The notes beneath the pieces were generated by a model, which was not told the origin of the DNA, did not search any database, and worked only from the letters and a program-made list of their open reading frames with translations. Below, piece after piece: positions 10,600 through 21,989 of a DNA stretch of 64,000 nt; positions within the stretch are counted from its first letter, which is position 1, and every line of letters starts with the position of its first letter. The stretch is from Zeugodacus cucurbitae (lineage: Eukaryota; Arthropoda; Insecta; Diptera; Tephritidae). The position numbers and the translations under genes are program-made. The stretch lies in NCBI RefSeq assembly GCF_028554725.1, contig NC_071667.1, forward strand, positions 35,793,501 to 35,857,500, written 5' to 3'.

Positions 10600-12420
10600 T
10601 GTGAAGAAGAGCTATTACCACAGGATGAGGTAGAACCAGTAGCTATACCTAATGTTACGGAAACGGAAGTAATAAATGCTGCTGCGTGTTTCGGTAATGC
10701 TAAAGCACCAGGTCTGGATGGAATTCCAAATCGTGCTTTGAAGATCGCAATTAAGCAAACCCCAAAGAATTTCATCAAAGTTTATGAAAAATGCTTGACT
10801 GGTGGTGTCTTCCCAAAAATATGGGAAAAACAACGTTTAGTCTTATTGCAAAAGCCCAACAAAACGGTTGGTGACCCCAGCGCTTATCGACCACTTTGTA
10901 TGATAGACACAATTGGAAAAATCTTGGAGCGGTTGATTTGTGAACGTCTTGAAGCGCATCTTGAAGAAGTGGAAGATGACTTGTCTAGCAACCAATATGG
11001 GTTTCGTAAAAAGCGCTCGACCACCTACGCAATCAAAACACTGACCGGAATCGCAGAAAAGGCCATTGAAGGTACTAGGTGGATAAAAAATGCGTTTAAT
11101 TCAGCGTACTGGCCCCACATAATACATGCCTTAGTGAGTCTTGAAACACAGGTATATTTACTTAGAATTATAACAAGCTATTTGTCCGACAGGCTGTAGT
11201 TTTACGACACAGATGAAGGGACCAAAAGTTATGCGGTAACGGGTGGAGTTCCTCAAGGCTCCGTTCTGGGACCGGTGTTATGGAATATCCAGTATGACGG
11301 AATATTGCGTCTCCCTCTGTCGAAAGAAGCGAAGATAATTGGATATGCTGATGACATTGCTGTGGCAATCGTAGCAAAATAGTTACATCAGATTCAAAGC
11401 GTGTGTGTTTCTACGTCGCAGATTAAAAATTGGTTGGAAGCGTCAAGACTACAGCTGGCGAGACAGAAAACCGAAGCAGTCTTGATTACGAGCAGAAAGA
11501 AAGTAGAGACTATAGCTCTAAACATAGATGAGTAGACTATTACAACACAGCCATCACTAAAGTATCTGGGCGTAATAATAGATGCGCGACTGAATTACAA
11601 AATTCATATCGAGAAAACCTGTGAAAAGACTGCACGAGTGATCTCAGCCCTATCGCGAATTATGGCCTACATAGGTGGCCTAAATCAAGACAGAAGGTTA
11701 CTTTTAGCGAAAACTAGCCAATCTATTGCGCTGTATGCGGCTCCTGTGTGGGCTAAAGCATTGGATCAAAAAGCATATGCCAGAATGGTGAACTCGCTAT
11801 TCAGACTAATCGCCATTAGAGTAGCCAGCGCTTTCCGCACAGTATCGCAGGCAGCTGTTAGCGTCATAGCAGGCATAATGCCACCAGATTTAATTGCCCT
11901 TGAACTCAAATGAATATACGATTCTAGTAAAATACTCGGCAGGCCGTTAACAATAAAAGAACGTAAAGAAGAAAGACAAAAGAGTCTGAAGGAATGGCAA
12001 AACGGTTTGGATGCAACAACCAAAGGGCTTATAAAAAACGTCGAAACTTGGGTAAATAGAAATCATGGATATACGGATTTTTATATGACGCAGTTTCTAA
12101 CTGGACATGGATGCTTTAGAGAGTACCTCTACAAGTATGGCCATGACAATGGAGTAATGTGCTCCTTTTGTGGTAATGAAAACGAAAATGCTCTACACAT
12201 TTTCTTCTATTGTCCGAGATATAATGTAGAACGGTCTCAAATAGAACAGCAGATAGCGGAGCGACTATCACCCGATAATATAGTCTTGCATATGCTGCGA
12301 TCAAAACAGGTGTGGCTTGCCGTAAAGAAGCTGACAGCAGAGGTTCTAACCGAACTACGAAAAATGGAACGAATACGAAAGGCCGAAAGCAGGGCCTTAA
12401 ACAGAGGAGAAATACAGTGA
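10600..12420 (+). pseudogene. R1/LOA-like ORF2, reverse transcriptase and C-terminal finger
   Basis: The reverse transcriptase motifs appear in order: AKAPGLDGIPNRALK (about 10700), AYRPLCMIDTIGKILERLI (about 10885), NQYGFRKKRSTTYAI (about 10995), GGVPQGSVLGPVLWN (about 11243), and GYADDIAVAIV (about 11342). The IFxAF motif is reduced to NAFNSAYW after a short deletion near 11080. Stops at 11197, 11380, 11533 and 11911 break the frame. The region downstream keeps LKYLGVIID and AAPVWAKAL, and the end has the CSFCGNENENALHIFFYC finger typical of R1-type ORF2 proteins. The enzyme would copy its RNA at a nicked target. This copy is inactive. Confidence 0.8.
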
Positions 12421-12670
12421 GGCGTGAGCCAATAGGCAAAGCTTACTTTGCGAAGTAATACTTAACGGTAGTCCCATAAGGTAGAAATAAAGCTGATAAA
12501 GTTAAGGGTTTAGCACGTAGGCGTTCCGGTGTGCGAGTTCGGCATATTACGTTTTTGTATTGCCCGGGTGTGGTCCCGAAAGAGGTGTCCCAAGCGCACG
12601 GAACGAATCGTGCATGCTGTCATTCAGGACAGTATGTTTTAGAAGATTCCCTCTTCGATAACAAAAAAAA

Positions 12671-14640
12671 AATACCTGATGAATTCATTAACATCTCAAA
12701 ATAGAACATTCGTGAAGATATTCATTTAACAGATCCATATTTTTATAAACCGCAACGTATATATGTTTTGCTTAATGCGGAAATCTTTTTTGAGTGCCTT
12801 CAAGTTGGCAAGATAATTGATAAACAAGATCAACACTATCGTGAAAACTTTTATGTCGACGGTTTGCTAACTTGTACAGAAAGCATGGAAAATTTACAAA
12901 AATTAAGAAATTAACTTGTGGAAGTTCTTGGCTCTCATGGACTTTCGCTTACTAAATGGCATTCGAATTATGTGCAGCTGACGCATCTTGTATTAAAGTA
13001 CCAATTAAAACAGCTGAATAAAATATTACTAAATTATGTCGTTATCATTTTGAAGTACCAGATATGCAATCAGTGATATCCTCGGTCTATTGAATCCAGT
13101 AATAATACGTGGAAAAATATTAATGAAAGACATTTGTATTCGCCGATTAGATTAGGACGAACCTCTACCGCCAGATTTACATAATATTTGGATTCAGATT
13201 AAATCCGATTTGAACTTCATTAACAATTACACTGCTACGAACATACAACATGCAGTTTTTACTGTGAATTACTTGGATTCGCAGACATTTCTTCACGTGC
13301 ATATTGGTGCTGTATTTGGAACTATGTTCAGCGCTGCTACTTAGTAGAACTTGGCAAAAAATTAAGGACAAATTATTAAAGTTTAGCACTAATATATATT
13401 TTTGTACTGACTCAGAGATCGTGCTAAAATGGCTTAGCACTCATTTGTGTTCATTAAATAGCTTTGTTGCTAACATAGTCTCAGAAATTCAGGAAATTTC
13501 ATCTGGCATTAGTTGTAAACATGTACCAAGTATGCATAATCCTGCCGATATCGTTTCACGTAGCTCCAGTGCCCAATATTTTGAATTAAATATAAAGCAA
13601 AAGCAGCAACGAGAGATGTTCATCATACTACATATTACTTCTAATATCTGCATACTTTTTCGCGTTTTCAACAAAGTTGCTGTCATCAACCAACTTAAAC
13701 CAGCAATGATACTTCATCTTCCAGTAGAGGAACTAGATCAAACTTAGTGGTCGCAAAAGAAATTGAAAAACAACAACAAGTAAAATTATCTATAAGAAGC
13801 TGGCACCTTTTCTATATGAAATGAATCTTAACGGAGTGACAGTTTTAGTAATTCAACGCAAAATTCCCAGTACTTTTACCAAAAGATCATCGATCCACAA
13901 CACTGTACATAGAGTATCTACACCGAAAGCATTTACATTCTGGCCCAAAGATTTTAATAAGTTTGTTGCGTAAAGAAATATGGGTTATAAACGCCCACGA
14001 AATCGTAAGGAAAATTGTCCGGGGTGCGCACTTTGCTTCCATTACAAACCTAAATTAATTGATCAAATTATAGGAAATCTTTCTGCCAAACGCTTGCAAA
14101 TTCAACGTCCATTTCTCGTTAGCGGTCTTTTAACTACAACATATCGTATTCGTGGCAGAGCTCCATACAAAACATACTTAACCATATTCGGATGTTTCTC
14201 GTCTAAAGCCATATATGCTGAATTAGTATCTTGGAATGCCCCAAAATATTTACTGCGACAAAGCCAAATTTCGTCGGTGATCTTCATCAACAATTCTTCA
14301 GTAAAGCAGCAATTGATGACATCACAAGTTATAGCACCAATACTGGTTTCGAGTTTTGCTTCATTCAGCCTCGCGCTCCTTATTTAGGAGTCTTATGAGA
14401 GACTGCAGTAAAATTGATAAAATCCATTTTACTCAAAAAATCGTTCAAGCGCACACCTGATATATGAAGAGCTGCAGACCGTTGCGATTGAAGTTGAAGC
14501 CATCTTAAATTCGCGTCCAGCAGTTACCCCAGCTCATCTCTTGATTGGAACTTCATTATTGTCGATGCCAGAAAAAAATCATCAACGAGCTTTCCAGAAA
14601 ATTGCACCATTACCTATCACAGATTGAAATACAAGCATTT
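12671..14640 (+). pseudogene. BEL/Pao pol, BEL-1 (decayed)
   Basis: Pieces run in the expected order. Protease: DEFINIS and DPYF.KPQRIYVLL (12678-12790). A strongly shortened reverse transcriptase: FYVDGLLTCTES and HGLSLTKWHSN (12850-12975). RNase H: LELCSALLLSRTWQKIK, CTDSEIVLKWL and HVPSMHNPADIVSRS (13307-13570). Integrase: CPGCALCFHYKPKLIDQIIG, RPFLVSG and FGCFSSKAIYAELVS (14010-14235). An integrase C-terminal end: VEAILNSRPAVTPAHLLIG at about 14495-14550. Most of the reverse transcriptase palm domain is gone. It ends just before a polypurine tract. Confidence 0.8.
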
Positions 14641-15130
14641 CAATGGGGGGAGCATGTATGGTCAGATGCATGACACTGTATTCAGCTCTATTATAGCATT
14701 GCTTATGCTTAAGCATATGCACAGCTGATGTTCACGTTTTGTAATATTCATACATACATATTATCCGTACATATGTATGTAAGTCCTGCTTAATCATTTT
14801 CTTTTTTTTGTCTTACCATCTTATTAGAAATAACTACCTACATACATATGTACATATGTCCAACTTATAAGCTTATATATGCGTAATTAAAAATTGACAG
14901 CAGTCTGTATGAAAAAGTAAGTCAGCAAATGCAGTGTGCAAATGCAGTCACAGTAAACGTGCAATTATAATTCTTCAAATTCTCCTTGACATTAATTTCG
15001 CAGTGTCCAGCACAACTGAAATAGTTATTTACCGCCATACTTTTATTTTGTCAGCCTTCGGAAACATTAAAACTATTGGAAAATTTCAAAGACAATTTAT
15101 GTCAAGATCTGGCAACACGTCAAACTGTGA
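14641..15130 (+). repeat. BEL-1 polypurine tract and 3' LTR
   Basis: A purine run (AATGGGGGGAGCA at 14642-14654) directly precedes a likely LTR start, TGTATGGTC, at 14655. The block at 14685-14790 matches the 5' LTR remnant at 2530-2655. The LTR's 3' end is not clear; I place it near 15130, before the CR1-like element begins. Confidence 0.65.
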
Positions 15131-15634
15131 AGTTTAATTTTTTCTCGGTTCTTGAATTTGTGCTTAAATTTATTAATATAATTAAAGAAAGTTTACTTTT
15201 AATAAGTGTAATCTAAAGCTAAGTATTTGTGCTAATTTGCTTTTGTGTTATATTTAAATTTTAATTGTATTTTAACTATTTTCTTAAATTCTGGTGCCGA
15301 GTCTTTTAAATCATTTGTTGTTGTTATCAATTATCAATTTTATTTCCTACTTTGCAATTGTTTGTGCGATTGCATATTGTTTTTGTTTTAATTTGCTCTT
15401 TTTCTTTTGATTCGTCTTTTTTTTCTTTCATTTTTGCTCACAGCTGTTTGCGTGTTATTTTTAAGTGGCTCAGTGCTTCTCAAACTGCTCACTATTATAT
15501 TGGTTGTGATCTCGGCTAACGGCTAATTCAGTATAACTATTATTGTTTTTCTATTTACTATTATATCATATTTTAATTTTTATTATTATTTACTATTCTG
15601 TTTTTTCCTTCAATTTAAATTTTTTTTTTTCATA

Positions 15635-16457
15635 ATGACTTGCAATTTTCCGAATTGTACTATTAAAGGCGATTCTGATCGTTTTGTTTCTTGTTGGCTT
15701 TGTGACGGGCTTGCCTATCTTAAATGTGCTGGATTGACAGGTAGAATCTTAGATTCTATTCTCGATGGAAAGGGTCTGCGCTGGTCGTGCTTAAAGTGTA
15801 GACCGACAGATATTGAATTATTTAAAGTTTAAAAACCTTACAGAAAAATTTAAGCATTATGAAGTGTTGTTTCAATCATTTAAATGCCTAAATGATCAAG
15901 ATGATAATGCTAAGCCTTCATCAAAACGTAAACGTCCGTCTAATGAAGAACCTGCCACTTTGTTCCTTAAAAGTATGTCACCAGTGAAATTAGACCTTAT
16001 TAATCTCTCATCTCCTTGCCCTCAAGGAGAGAAGCCTTCCTCTTCAAAAGTGCTTAATCCTCCGAAAACAATTAACGATAACCTTAAGCGGAAAACTATT
16101 CAGGATCCGCCTCCTATTAACTCTGAGTTTGTGGCAAAAAATTTGGTAGTAATACCTCAACGAAAATCAATTTTCGTTTCGAGATTCGCTTCGGATACCA
16201 CAATCGAAGATATAAAGTTTTACATCTCGTCGAAATTAAAAATTAACGATATTGATATTGATGTCAGAAAATTTAACTTTAAATACGAAAGAAACATATC
16301 TTCTTTCAAGATTGGCGTTTCAGCTGTTAATTTTCAATTGCTACTTGATGAATCATTTTGGCCACCTGGTGCTTTCGTGCGCGAATTCGAGCAAAAGCAA
16401 CAAAAACAAACTGTAATTGCTCATATTCCAAAAAATGCCGCGGATTCAAAAAACTAA
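15635..16457 (+). pseudogene. CR1-like ORF1
   Basis: The ATG at 15635 opens MTCNFPNCTIKGDSDRF with CWLCDG, LKCAGL and WSCLKC, a cysteine-rich finger resembling the PHD-like finger of CR1 ORF1 proteins. One expected histidine position reads YLKC, so the finger may be altered. The first frame stops at 15832; a second frame (15813-16457) continues with a Lys/Pro/Ser-rich linker and then a folded domain, KSIFVSRFASDTTIEDIKFY and IDVRKFNFKYERNISSFKIGV. The protein is thought to bind element RNA. A single frameshift between 15800 and 15835 separates the two parts, so this copy is probably dead. Confidence 0.65.
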
Positions 16458-19299
16458 TTATAAAAAATTCATTACAAATTCACTATCAAAATGTAAGGGG
16501 TTTAAATACAAAATTAAAAGAATTGTATTTGAACAGCACTAATTGTAATTTTAAAGTCATCGCTTTTACTGAAACTTGGCTTAAACCTCATATCTTTGAT
16601 AACGAAATATTAAATAGTGAATTTCAAATCTTTAGATGCGATCGACTGAACAGAGTCGGGGGGGGGGGGGTGTACTATTTGCTGTGCGTTCTTCAATTCC
16701 ATCTGAAGAAGTAGAAGTTCCTCATGCGGACTTTATTGAATTTAAGTGCATACGAATTTGTATTAATAGATGTTCTATTTATCTAACTTTATCTTATATT
16801 CCGCCTCAATCGGACTTATCTGTATATACGCAGCATGCTTCTTTAATAAATAATGTTTTTTCAATTGCTAAGAATACTGATTACATAATTGTTCTAGGCA
16901 ATTTCAATTTACCGTGTGTATCTTGGAAATCTGTTGACGATTGCATTACTCCTTTTTGCACTCGTTTAAGCTTTAATGAGTTTTTGGAAGAAATGTCTGA
17001 GATGGGTCTTAACCAAATTAACTTAATTCCGAACAAGTTTGTTTAATTCTTAGATTTGGTCTATGTTGATAATACTTCAACAGTTTCTGTGGTCCGATCT
17101 GATCCTTTAGTTTTGCCAGAGAACTCTTATCACCCTGCCTTGGAAATTAATATCGAAATCATAGACGAATTACTTGTATACAACAAACAGGACCTTTGTT
17201 CTCGGTTCAACTTTGCGAAAGCTAACTTCAAAAAGATTAATTGTGAACTTTCTAAATTGACTTGGCCTGATTATAGTGGTAATATTGAATTAAATGTATC
17301 ACATTTTAATGAAACAATTTTTAATATTTTTGAAAGATTTGTTCCGAAATGTTTTATTATCAATAGAAAAAGTGTAAATTTGTGGTATTCGAATGAGCTA
17401 TGTAAATTAAAAAATAAAAAAGCTCGTGCTTTTAAACTTTATAAAAGAACTGGAGCTCTTGTTGACTATTTAAAATATTCTAAATTGCGTCGTCAGTTTG
17501 AGAAACTTAACAAAAAATTTTATAAAAACTACATAATCAAAGTAAAAAATAATATTATTCGTAATCCGAAATTGTTTTATGGTTTCGTTAACTCCAAACG
17601 CAGGATTTCAAATTTTCCGTCCGCGATGAAATATAAATCAACAATGTCATGTGACAATTATATTATTTCTAATATGTTTGCAGAATTCTTCAAATCCAAT
17701 TATTGTTCAAACTACCCTATGAATGTGCCATATCATCAAGTGTTATGTCCGAGTACTGTAATTAATACACCAATTATTTCTGAAACAGATGTCTTAAATT
17801 ATTTAGTTACGTTAAAAAATTCGTTTAAATATGGCCCTGATATGATTCCTTCAAGCTTTCTTAAAAATTGCGCAAAATATATCTATCTGCCCTTAACTAA
17901 GCTTTTTAACCTATCTCTTAAACAAGGTATTTTTCCGTCAATGTGGAAAAACTCTTTTATATTACCTTTGCATAAAAGTGGAGTTAGATCATCTGTTGAG
18001 AACTATAGGGGCATAGCTAAAATGTCAGCTATACCCAAACTTTTTGAAGCTATTGTCACTGACCAAATAACTTTCTTAATCTCTCCTTTAATTTCATTCT
18101 CTCAGCATGGATTTTGTAAAGGGAAATCTACAGTAACAAACTTGCTTGAATTTGTAAACCATGTGTCAATGGGTTTTAGGGATAACAAGAATACTGATGT
18201 TATATATACAGACTTTAGTAAAGCATTCGATAGAGTAAACCACTCAATTCTTTTGCAAAAACTGAATCTTCTTGGTTTTCAACCAAGACTTCTTGAATGG
18301 GTATCCTCATATCTTACTAACAGAAAACAACAAGTTTTATTTAATAATACATTATCCGATTCAATTAGTGTCACTTCAGGGGTTCCACAGGGTAGTCATC
18401 TCGGCCCGATTCTGTTCTTGTTGTTCATCAATGATATACCTTCAGTAATTAAGTTTTCAGAAATTTTATTATATGCGGATGATGTAAAACTTTTTAAATC
18501 ATATACTTCTCATAACGAAAGGATTGAGTTGCAATCGGATTTAAATAATTTAGTTACTTGGTGTCACAAAAATGATATGCAACTGAATCTTAAAAAATGT
18601 AAAACGATGTGCTTTTCCCGTAGAACTGTTGATCTTTCCCCCTATGTAATAAATAACTTCAGTTTAGAGCAAGTTTTTAGCTTTGTTGATTTATGAGTTA
18701 ATATGGACCCTAAACTAAATTTTAATTCTCATGTAAATTCAATTGTCTTAAAAGCTAAAGGTGCTCTTAGCTTTGTTAAACGTTGGTCTAAAGAATTTAG
18801 TGATCCGTATATTACTAAAATTCTTTTTACAACATTGGTAAGGCCTATATTGGAGTATGGTTCTGTGGTATGGAATCCTAACTATCAATCCCATTCTGAT
18901 AAGCTTGAGTCCGTTCAAAAACAATTTTTACTTTTTGCTTTAGGCCACTTACATTGGGATTAAAGATTGAATCTTCCCCCGTATACTAGTCGTTTAAAAC
19001 TTATAAATCTTCCCACACTCACTAGTCGCAGAGAAATGCTAGGTATAATTTTCCTAGTAAAACTTTTGAATGGTTTAGTTTGTAGTTCATTCCTTTTGTC
19101 TGATATTAAGTTTAATGTCCCATTGCGTTCATCCAGGCAGTTTAGACCATTATTTCTAAAATCTTCTAGAACAAATTTTGAGTTAAATGAACCATTCTGC
19201 CGAATATGTCATGATTTTAATTCGCATTCCAGCACATTTGATCCATCTGACTCCATATTTAGCATCAAAAAAACTATTTTGTCTTCTCTTAATAAATAA
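16450..19299 (+). pseudogene. CR1-like ORF2, endonuclease and reverse transcriptase
   Basis: Endonuclease motifs: HYQNVRGLNTK, AFTETWLKP, LGNFNLPCVSW (the usual GDFN Asp has become Asn), and YHPALEI. A run of 13 G at 16658-16670 shifts the frame. After it a single frame continues to the end with stops at 17044-17046, 18694-18696 and 18961-18963. Reverse transcriptase motifs: YGPDMIPSSFLKNC, VENYRGIAKMS, QHGFCKGKSTVTNLLEF, YTDFSKAFDRVNHSIL, SGVPQGSHLGPILFLLFIND, and LLYADDVKLFK at about 18468-18500. The protein would nick DNA and prime reverse transcription there. Few lesions suggest it decayed fairly recently. Confidence 0.85.
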
Positions 19300-19526
19300 T
19301 ATTCAGAAATTTTTAACTTTTTGTTTTTATAAATTTTTAAATCTCAGCTGTTGAAATGTTTCTTTCTGTAGCTGAGCAGTTTGAGAACCGGACGCTTAAA
19401 AATCTCTTGCCTTTCTAGACTCGGCAAATTCCGCTCGTATGCGGACTGCGCCCCACGCGTCGGTTGGGCGGGAGGAGGGTAATCGTTTGGGTTAATAAAA
19501 AAAAAAAAGAAATATTATACATAAAC

Positions 19527-19945
19527 TAAAACAACTCTGCCAAAATTAGTCCCAGATCAAAGATATGCTTTTGAAATTGTAGTCGATAGCGTGAATAATA
19601 CCAAAAAAAAAATTTGTTTGGATGCCGGCAAGACGTTTTTTGCAAATTTAATACTTAACAATCAGGGAAGATAGCGAAAGCAGTTGCTTTGTCAGGAATT
19701 GTTACAACTCTTCTAAAGGATGAAAAAACTGCTCATTAAACTTTTGAACTTCCGTTATCTGTAAACCTTGAGCAACAATCAATATGTTCAATCCGGAAAA
19801 ATGGCCCCCTCGGTAAACTATTGCAAGACACGTCATTGATTATGTAAGATGATGCTTATCGATTGTATTTGCAGGAGATTTCCGTCAGACTCTTTCTGAC
19901 ATTAACAGAGGTACGTGGTCATTAATGTCCTTCCGTGCTGTGAAT
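19527..19945 (+). pseudogene. Helitron helicase fragment
   Basis: Three-frame translation gives LPKLVPDQRYAFEIVVDSVNN, then a damaged Walker A region reading LDAGKTFFANLIL (expected GGTGKT), then FELPLSVNLEQQSICSI and GPLGKLLQDTSLI, and finally LAGDFRQTLSDINRGT. These are signature segments of the PIF1-like helicase of insect Helitrons. Frameshifts and stops are frequent. It starts about 19 bp after the CR1-like poly(A). With 2056-2525 it likely represents one Helitron protein gene broken by the BEL-1 and CR1-like insertions. Confidence 0.75.
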
Positions 19946-20309
19946 ACATAGCTAATTGTAACGTAAACGAAGTTTTATTAAGATATTTAGGTTGCAATTC
20001 AAATTATCGCTTGACTGAATGGCCGATTGGACAGAAGGATGGACATTGCGACCAAAATTTGAGATAAACTATCCTATCTTTTAAGTTGGACCAAACTGCA
20101 GACGTGTGCAAAATTTCATTAAAATCGGCTCAATAGTGTAGATGCCAATTCTGGTCATACAACGTGACTAATTTTTATATATGTATATAGATGTATAGGC
20201 TCATACTATAAAATGTATGTATCAAACTTTTTAACACAACTAAATTGATTTGAGCTTAATATCAATTCAAGTCAAACATTTTATGTTTGAAGAAAAGAAA
20301 AAACATATA
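19946..20309. other. No gene seen
   Basis: AT-rich DNA. Around 20060-20160 the text resembles non-coding repeat sequence common in fly elements, with AAAATTTCATTAAAATCGG-type wording. I cannot define an element. Confidence 0.4.
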
Positions 20310-21035
20310 CGAGGGCTGCTGTATATATTTCTGGCCTAGGCAACATTAAGTGTTGCCAGGTGCAATCTGACATTTCCATGGGAAAGTTTGATATTTTTTG
20401 GCATAACATCCCTCAGAACGTTTCGTCATTTAATCGTGAATTGTTTTATTTACAGGGAATTAAAAAATTCATCTCGGCCAAAAAATGGAATTAACTCGTG
20501 AACATTTTCGTGCGATCATTTTTCACAACTTTCGACGTGGATTATCGCGACAAGAGTGCATCGATGAACTAAAATCTTTGTATGGCTATGAAGCACCATC
20601 CTATAGCACTGTGAAAAAACTGGCACAACTAATTCAATCGTGGCCGACGCTCGCTCAAAGACGAATTCCGTGAAGGTCGTCAAAAAACAGCCGTTGAGCC
20701 AGAAAACATCGATGCCGTACGTGAACTGATAATGCAAGACCGTCATGTAACATACCTTCAGATAGAGGCATGCCTATGAATTTCTCCCACCAGCATACAT
20801 TCGATATTGCATGAACACCTGGCCGTAAAAAAGGTTTGTTCTCGTTGGATCCCGCACAATTTGACAATCGCTCAAAAAAAGGCTCACAAAAAGTGCTTCA
20901 AAAATTGGTTTGAACGTATGCAAAAGTGTATAAATCTTGATGGAGAATATTTTGAAAAACAACAAAACCATTTTCGTTGATAAATATTCCTATTTTCATT
21001 ATTAGGCCAGAAATATATATATAGACAAGTGTCTG
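20310..21035 (+). mobile_element. mariner transposon, internally deleted
   Basis: The left end ACGAGGGCTGCTGTATATAT follows a TA at 20308-20309, as expected for mariner. The inner part of the terminal repeat, TATATATTTCTGGCCT, is matched in reverse at about 21003-21022. The outermost right end has diverged, so the boundary is approximate. At about 0.73 kb it is a little over half the usual 1.3-kb mariner, because most of the transposase is deleted. Confidence 0.75.
20485..20980 (+). pseudogene. mariner transposase (deletion derivative)
   Basis: It starts MELTREHFRAIIFHNFRRG and continues SRQECIDELKSLYG, the paired helix-turn-helix region of mariner transposases. An extra A in the run near 20612-20618 shifts the frame; the correct frame then reads RGRRSLKDEFREGR, ENIDAVRELIMQDRHVTY, SIHSILHEHLAVKK, and RWIPHNLTIAQKKA. 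It then jumps straight to the C-terminal end, KCFKNWFERMQKCINLDGEY. The whole DD34D catalytic domain is missing, so it could only bind DNA, if anything. Such deletion derivatives are common in mariner families. Confidence 0.85.
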
Positions 21036-21142
21036 TGAAAGCACGATTGTGCTACTGTATTCAACTTCGTAGGCAAGCAAAGCAGAATTTTGCGATCAGT
21101 TGACGCTAGAAAACAGAACGCACTAAAAATGTTCCAACAAAT

Positions 21143-21412
21143 TTGGGAAATATGTTATTTTTTATTGAGAACAATGAAAAGCAAGCAGAATGCTTAATTT
21201 GTTATAAAATAATAAAGCGTTGTAGCAAACATGATATAAAAAGACATTATGAACAGTGTCACAAAAATCTTGTAAATATCGAGGGAGACGCCCGAAAAAG
21301 TCTTTTTGAAAATTACAAAATAAAATTTTATTTACAATTAAATTCTCAGCTATACTATCAAACAATCACATTTCTGATTTCATTAGAATTAAGCAATATA
21401 ATAAAGAAATAA
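21143..21412 (+). pseudogene. Small zinc-finger ORF, possible hAT-type transposase N-terminus
   Basis: An 89-codon frame. Its only recognisable feature is ECLICYKIIKRCSKHDIKRHYEQCH at residues 16-40 (C-x2-C ... H-x3-H-type with RHYEQCH). This looks like the BED-like finger at the start of hAT-related transposases and of their domesticated relatives. Nothing catalytic follows, and the last 40 residues look like random AT-rich translation. I see no terminal repeats around it. It is most likely a transposon relic; a small host gene is less likely. Confidence 0.35.
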
Positions 21413-21721
21413 ATATAGATACTTTAGTTGACCGTAATTTTTAAAAAGTACGTTTACTTATTTGTACGCACTGTTCCGTATTCGTGTTGTCTCCTCGTAG
21501 CTTTCCGAATGTACGCTAATAACCAACACAAGCATAACGTGCACACAGTCACGCTGGACAACACTGGTTTAAATAAAGTTTAAGCCTATTACATAATATA
21601 AAAGGTAATAAATTATTTATCTAAGAGATTCTTTGTTTGCTGACCATGACCATGGCATTATAATATTTGAAAACTGCAAATCTCCCCGGTAAAAATCAAA
21701 TTTCGAGCTGATTTGGTCTAA
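21413..21721. other. No gene seen
   Basis: AT-rich DNA between the zinc-finger ORF and the 3' end of the Jockey copy J2. No coding or repeat ends recognised. Confidence 0.4.
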
Positions 21722-21989
21722 ATTTCAATATAAAATTTCAAATAATCTGCTCTTTGAAGCCTAACAATAAGTTATAAAATCTTAATTCTAATTAAAACTA
21801 GACGAGCTCAACCAAGTGATTGAGTTGTTTTGGTGAAACGTTGCTCTTCAGTGTGCTGGCATATCTCTTCTTTTTAGACGTGATTGATTACAAGAATGTA
21901 CTAAAGCATTAGCCAATGGGTTTGGGTGATCTCGGAGTTTGGATAAATATTTGTTTCTGCTGTTCTCTACTTCTTTAGTATGATAATAC

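Larger units (their letters stand above)
4066..12670 (+). mobile_element. R1/LOA-like non-LTR retrotransposon, split by two insertions
   Basis: Order on the plus strand: ORF1 (4230-5190), RTE-A (5193-8240), ORF1 zinc knuckles (8471-8732), ORF2 endonuclease (about 8740-9885), a hairpin-rich insert (about 9886-10595), ORF2 reverse transcriptase and C-terminal zinc finger (10600-12420), a 3' UTR, and a short poly(A) at 12661-12670. ORF1 with CCHC knuckles and an ORF2 ending in a CCHC-like finger point to the R1 or LOA group. It is not in 28S rDNA, so it is not a canonical R1 insertion. The exact 5' end is uncertain; I place it after the last BEL-1 protease similarity. Confidence 0.7.
15150..19508 (+). 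mobile_element. CR1-like non-LTR retrotransposon
   Basis: A two-ORF element on the plus strand. It has a possible 5' UTR (about 15150-15634), ORF1 with a PHD-like zinc finger (15635-16457), ORF2 with endonuclease and reverse transcriptase (about 16450-19299), and a 3' UTR ending in poly(A) at about 19497-19508. It is nearly full length, with only one frameshift and a few stops in ORF2. It sits after the BEL-1 3' LTR and before the Helitron helicase fragment. The PHD-type ORF1 favours CR1 over Jockey; the exact clade is an inference. Confidence 0.75.
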
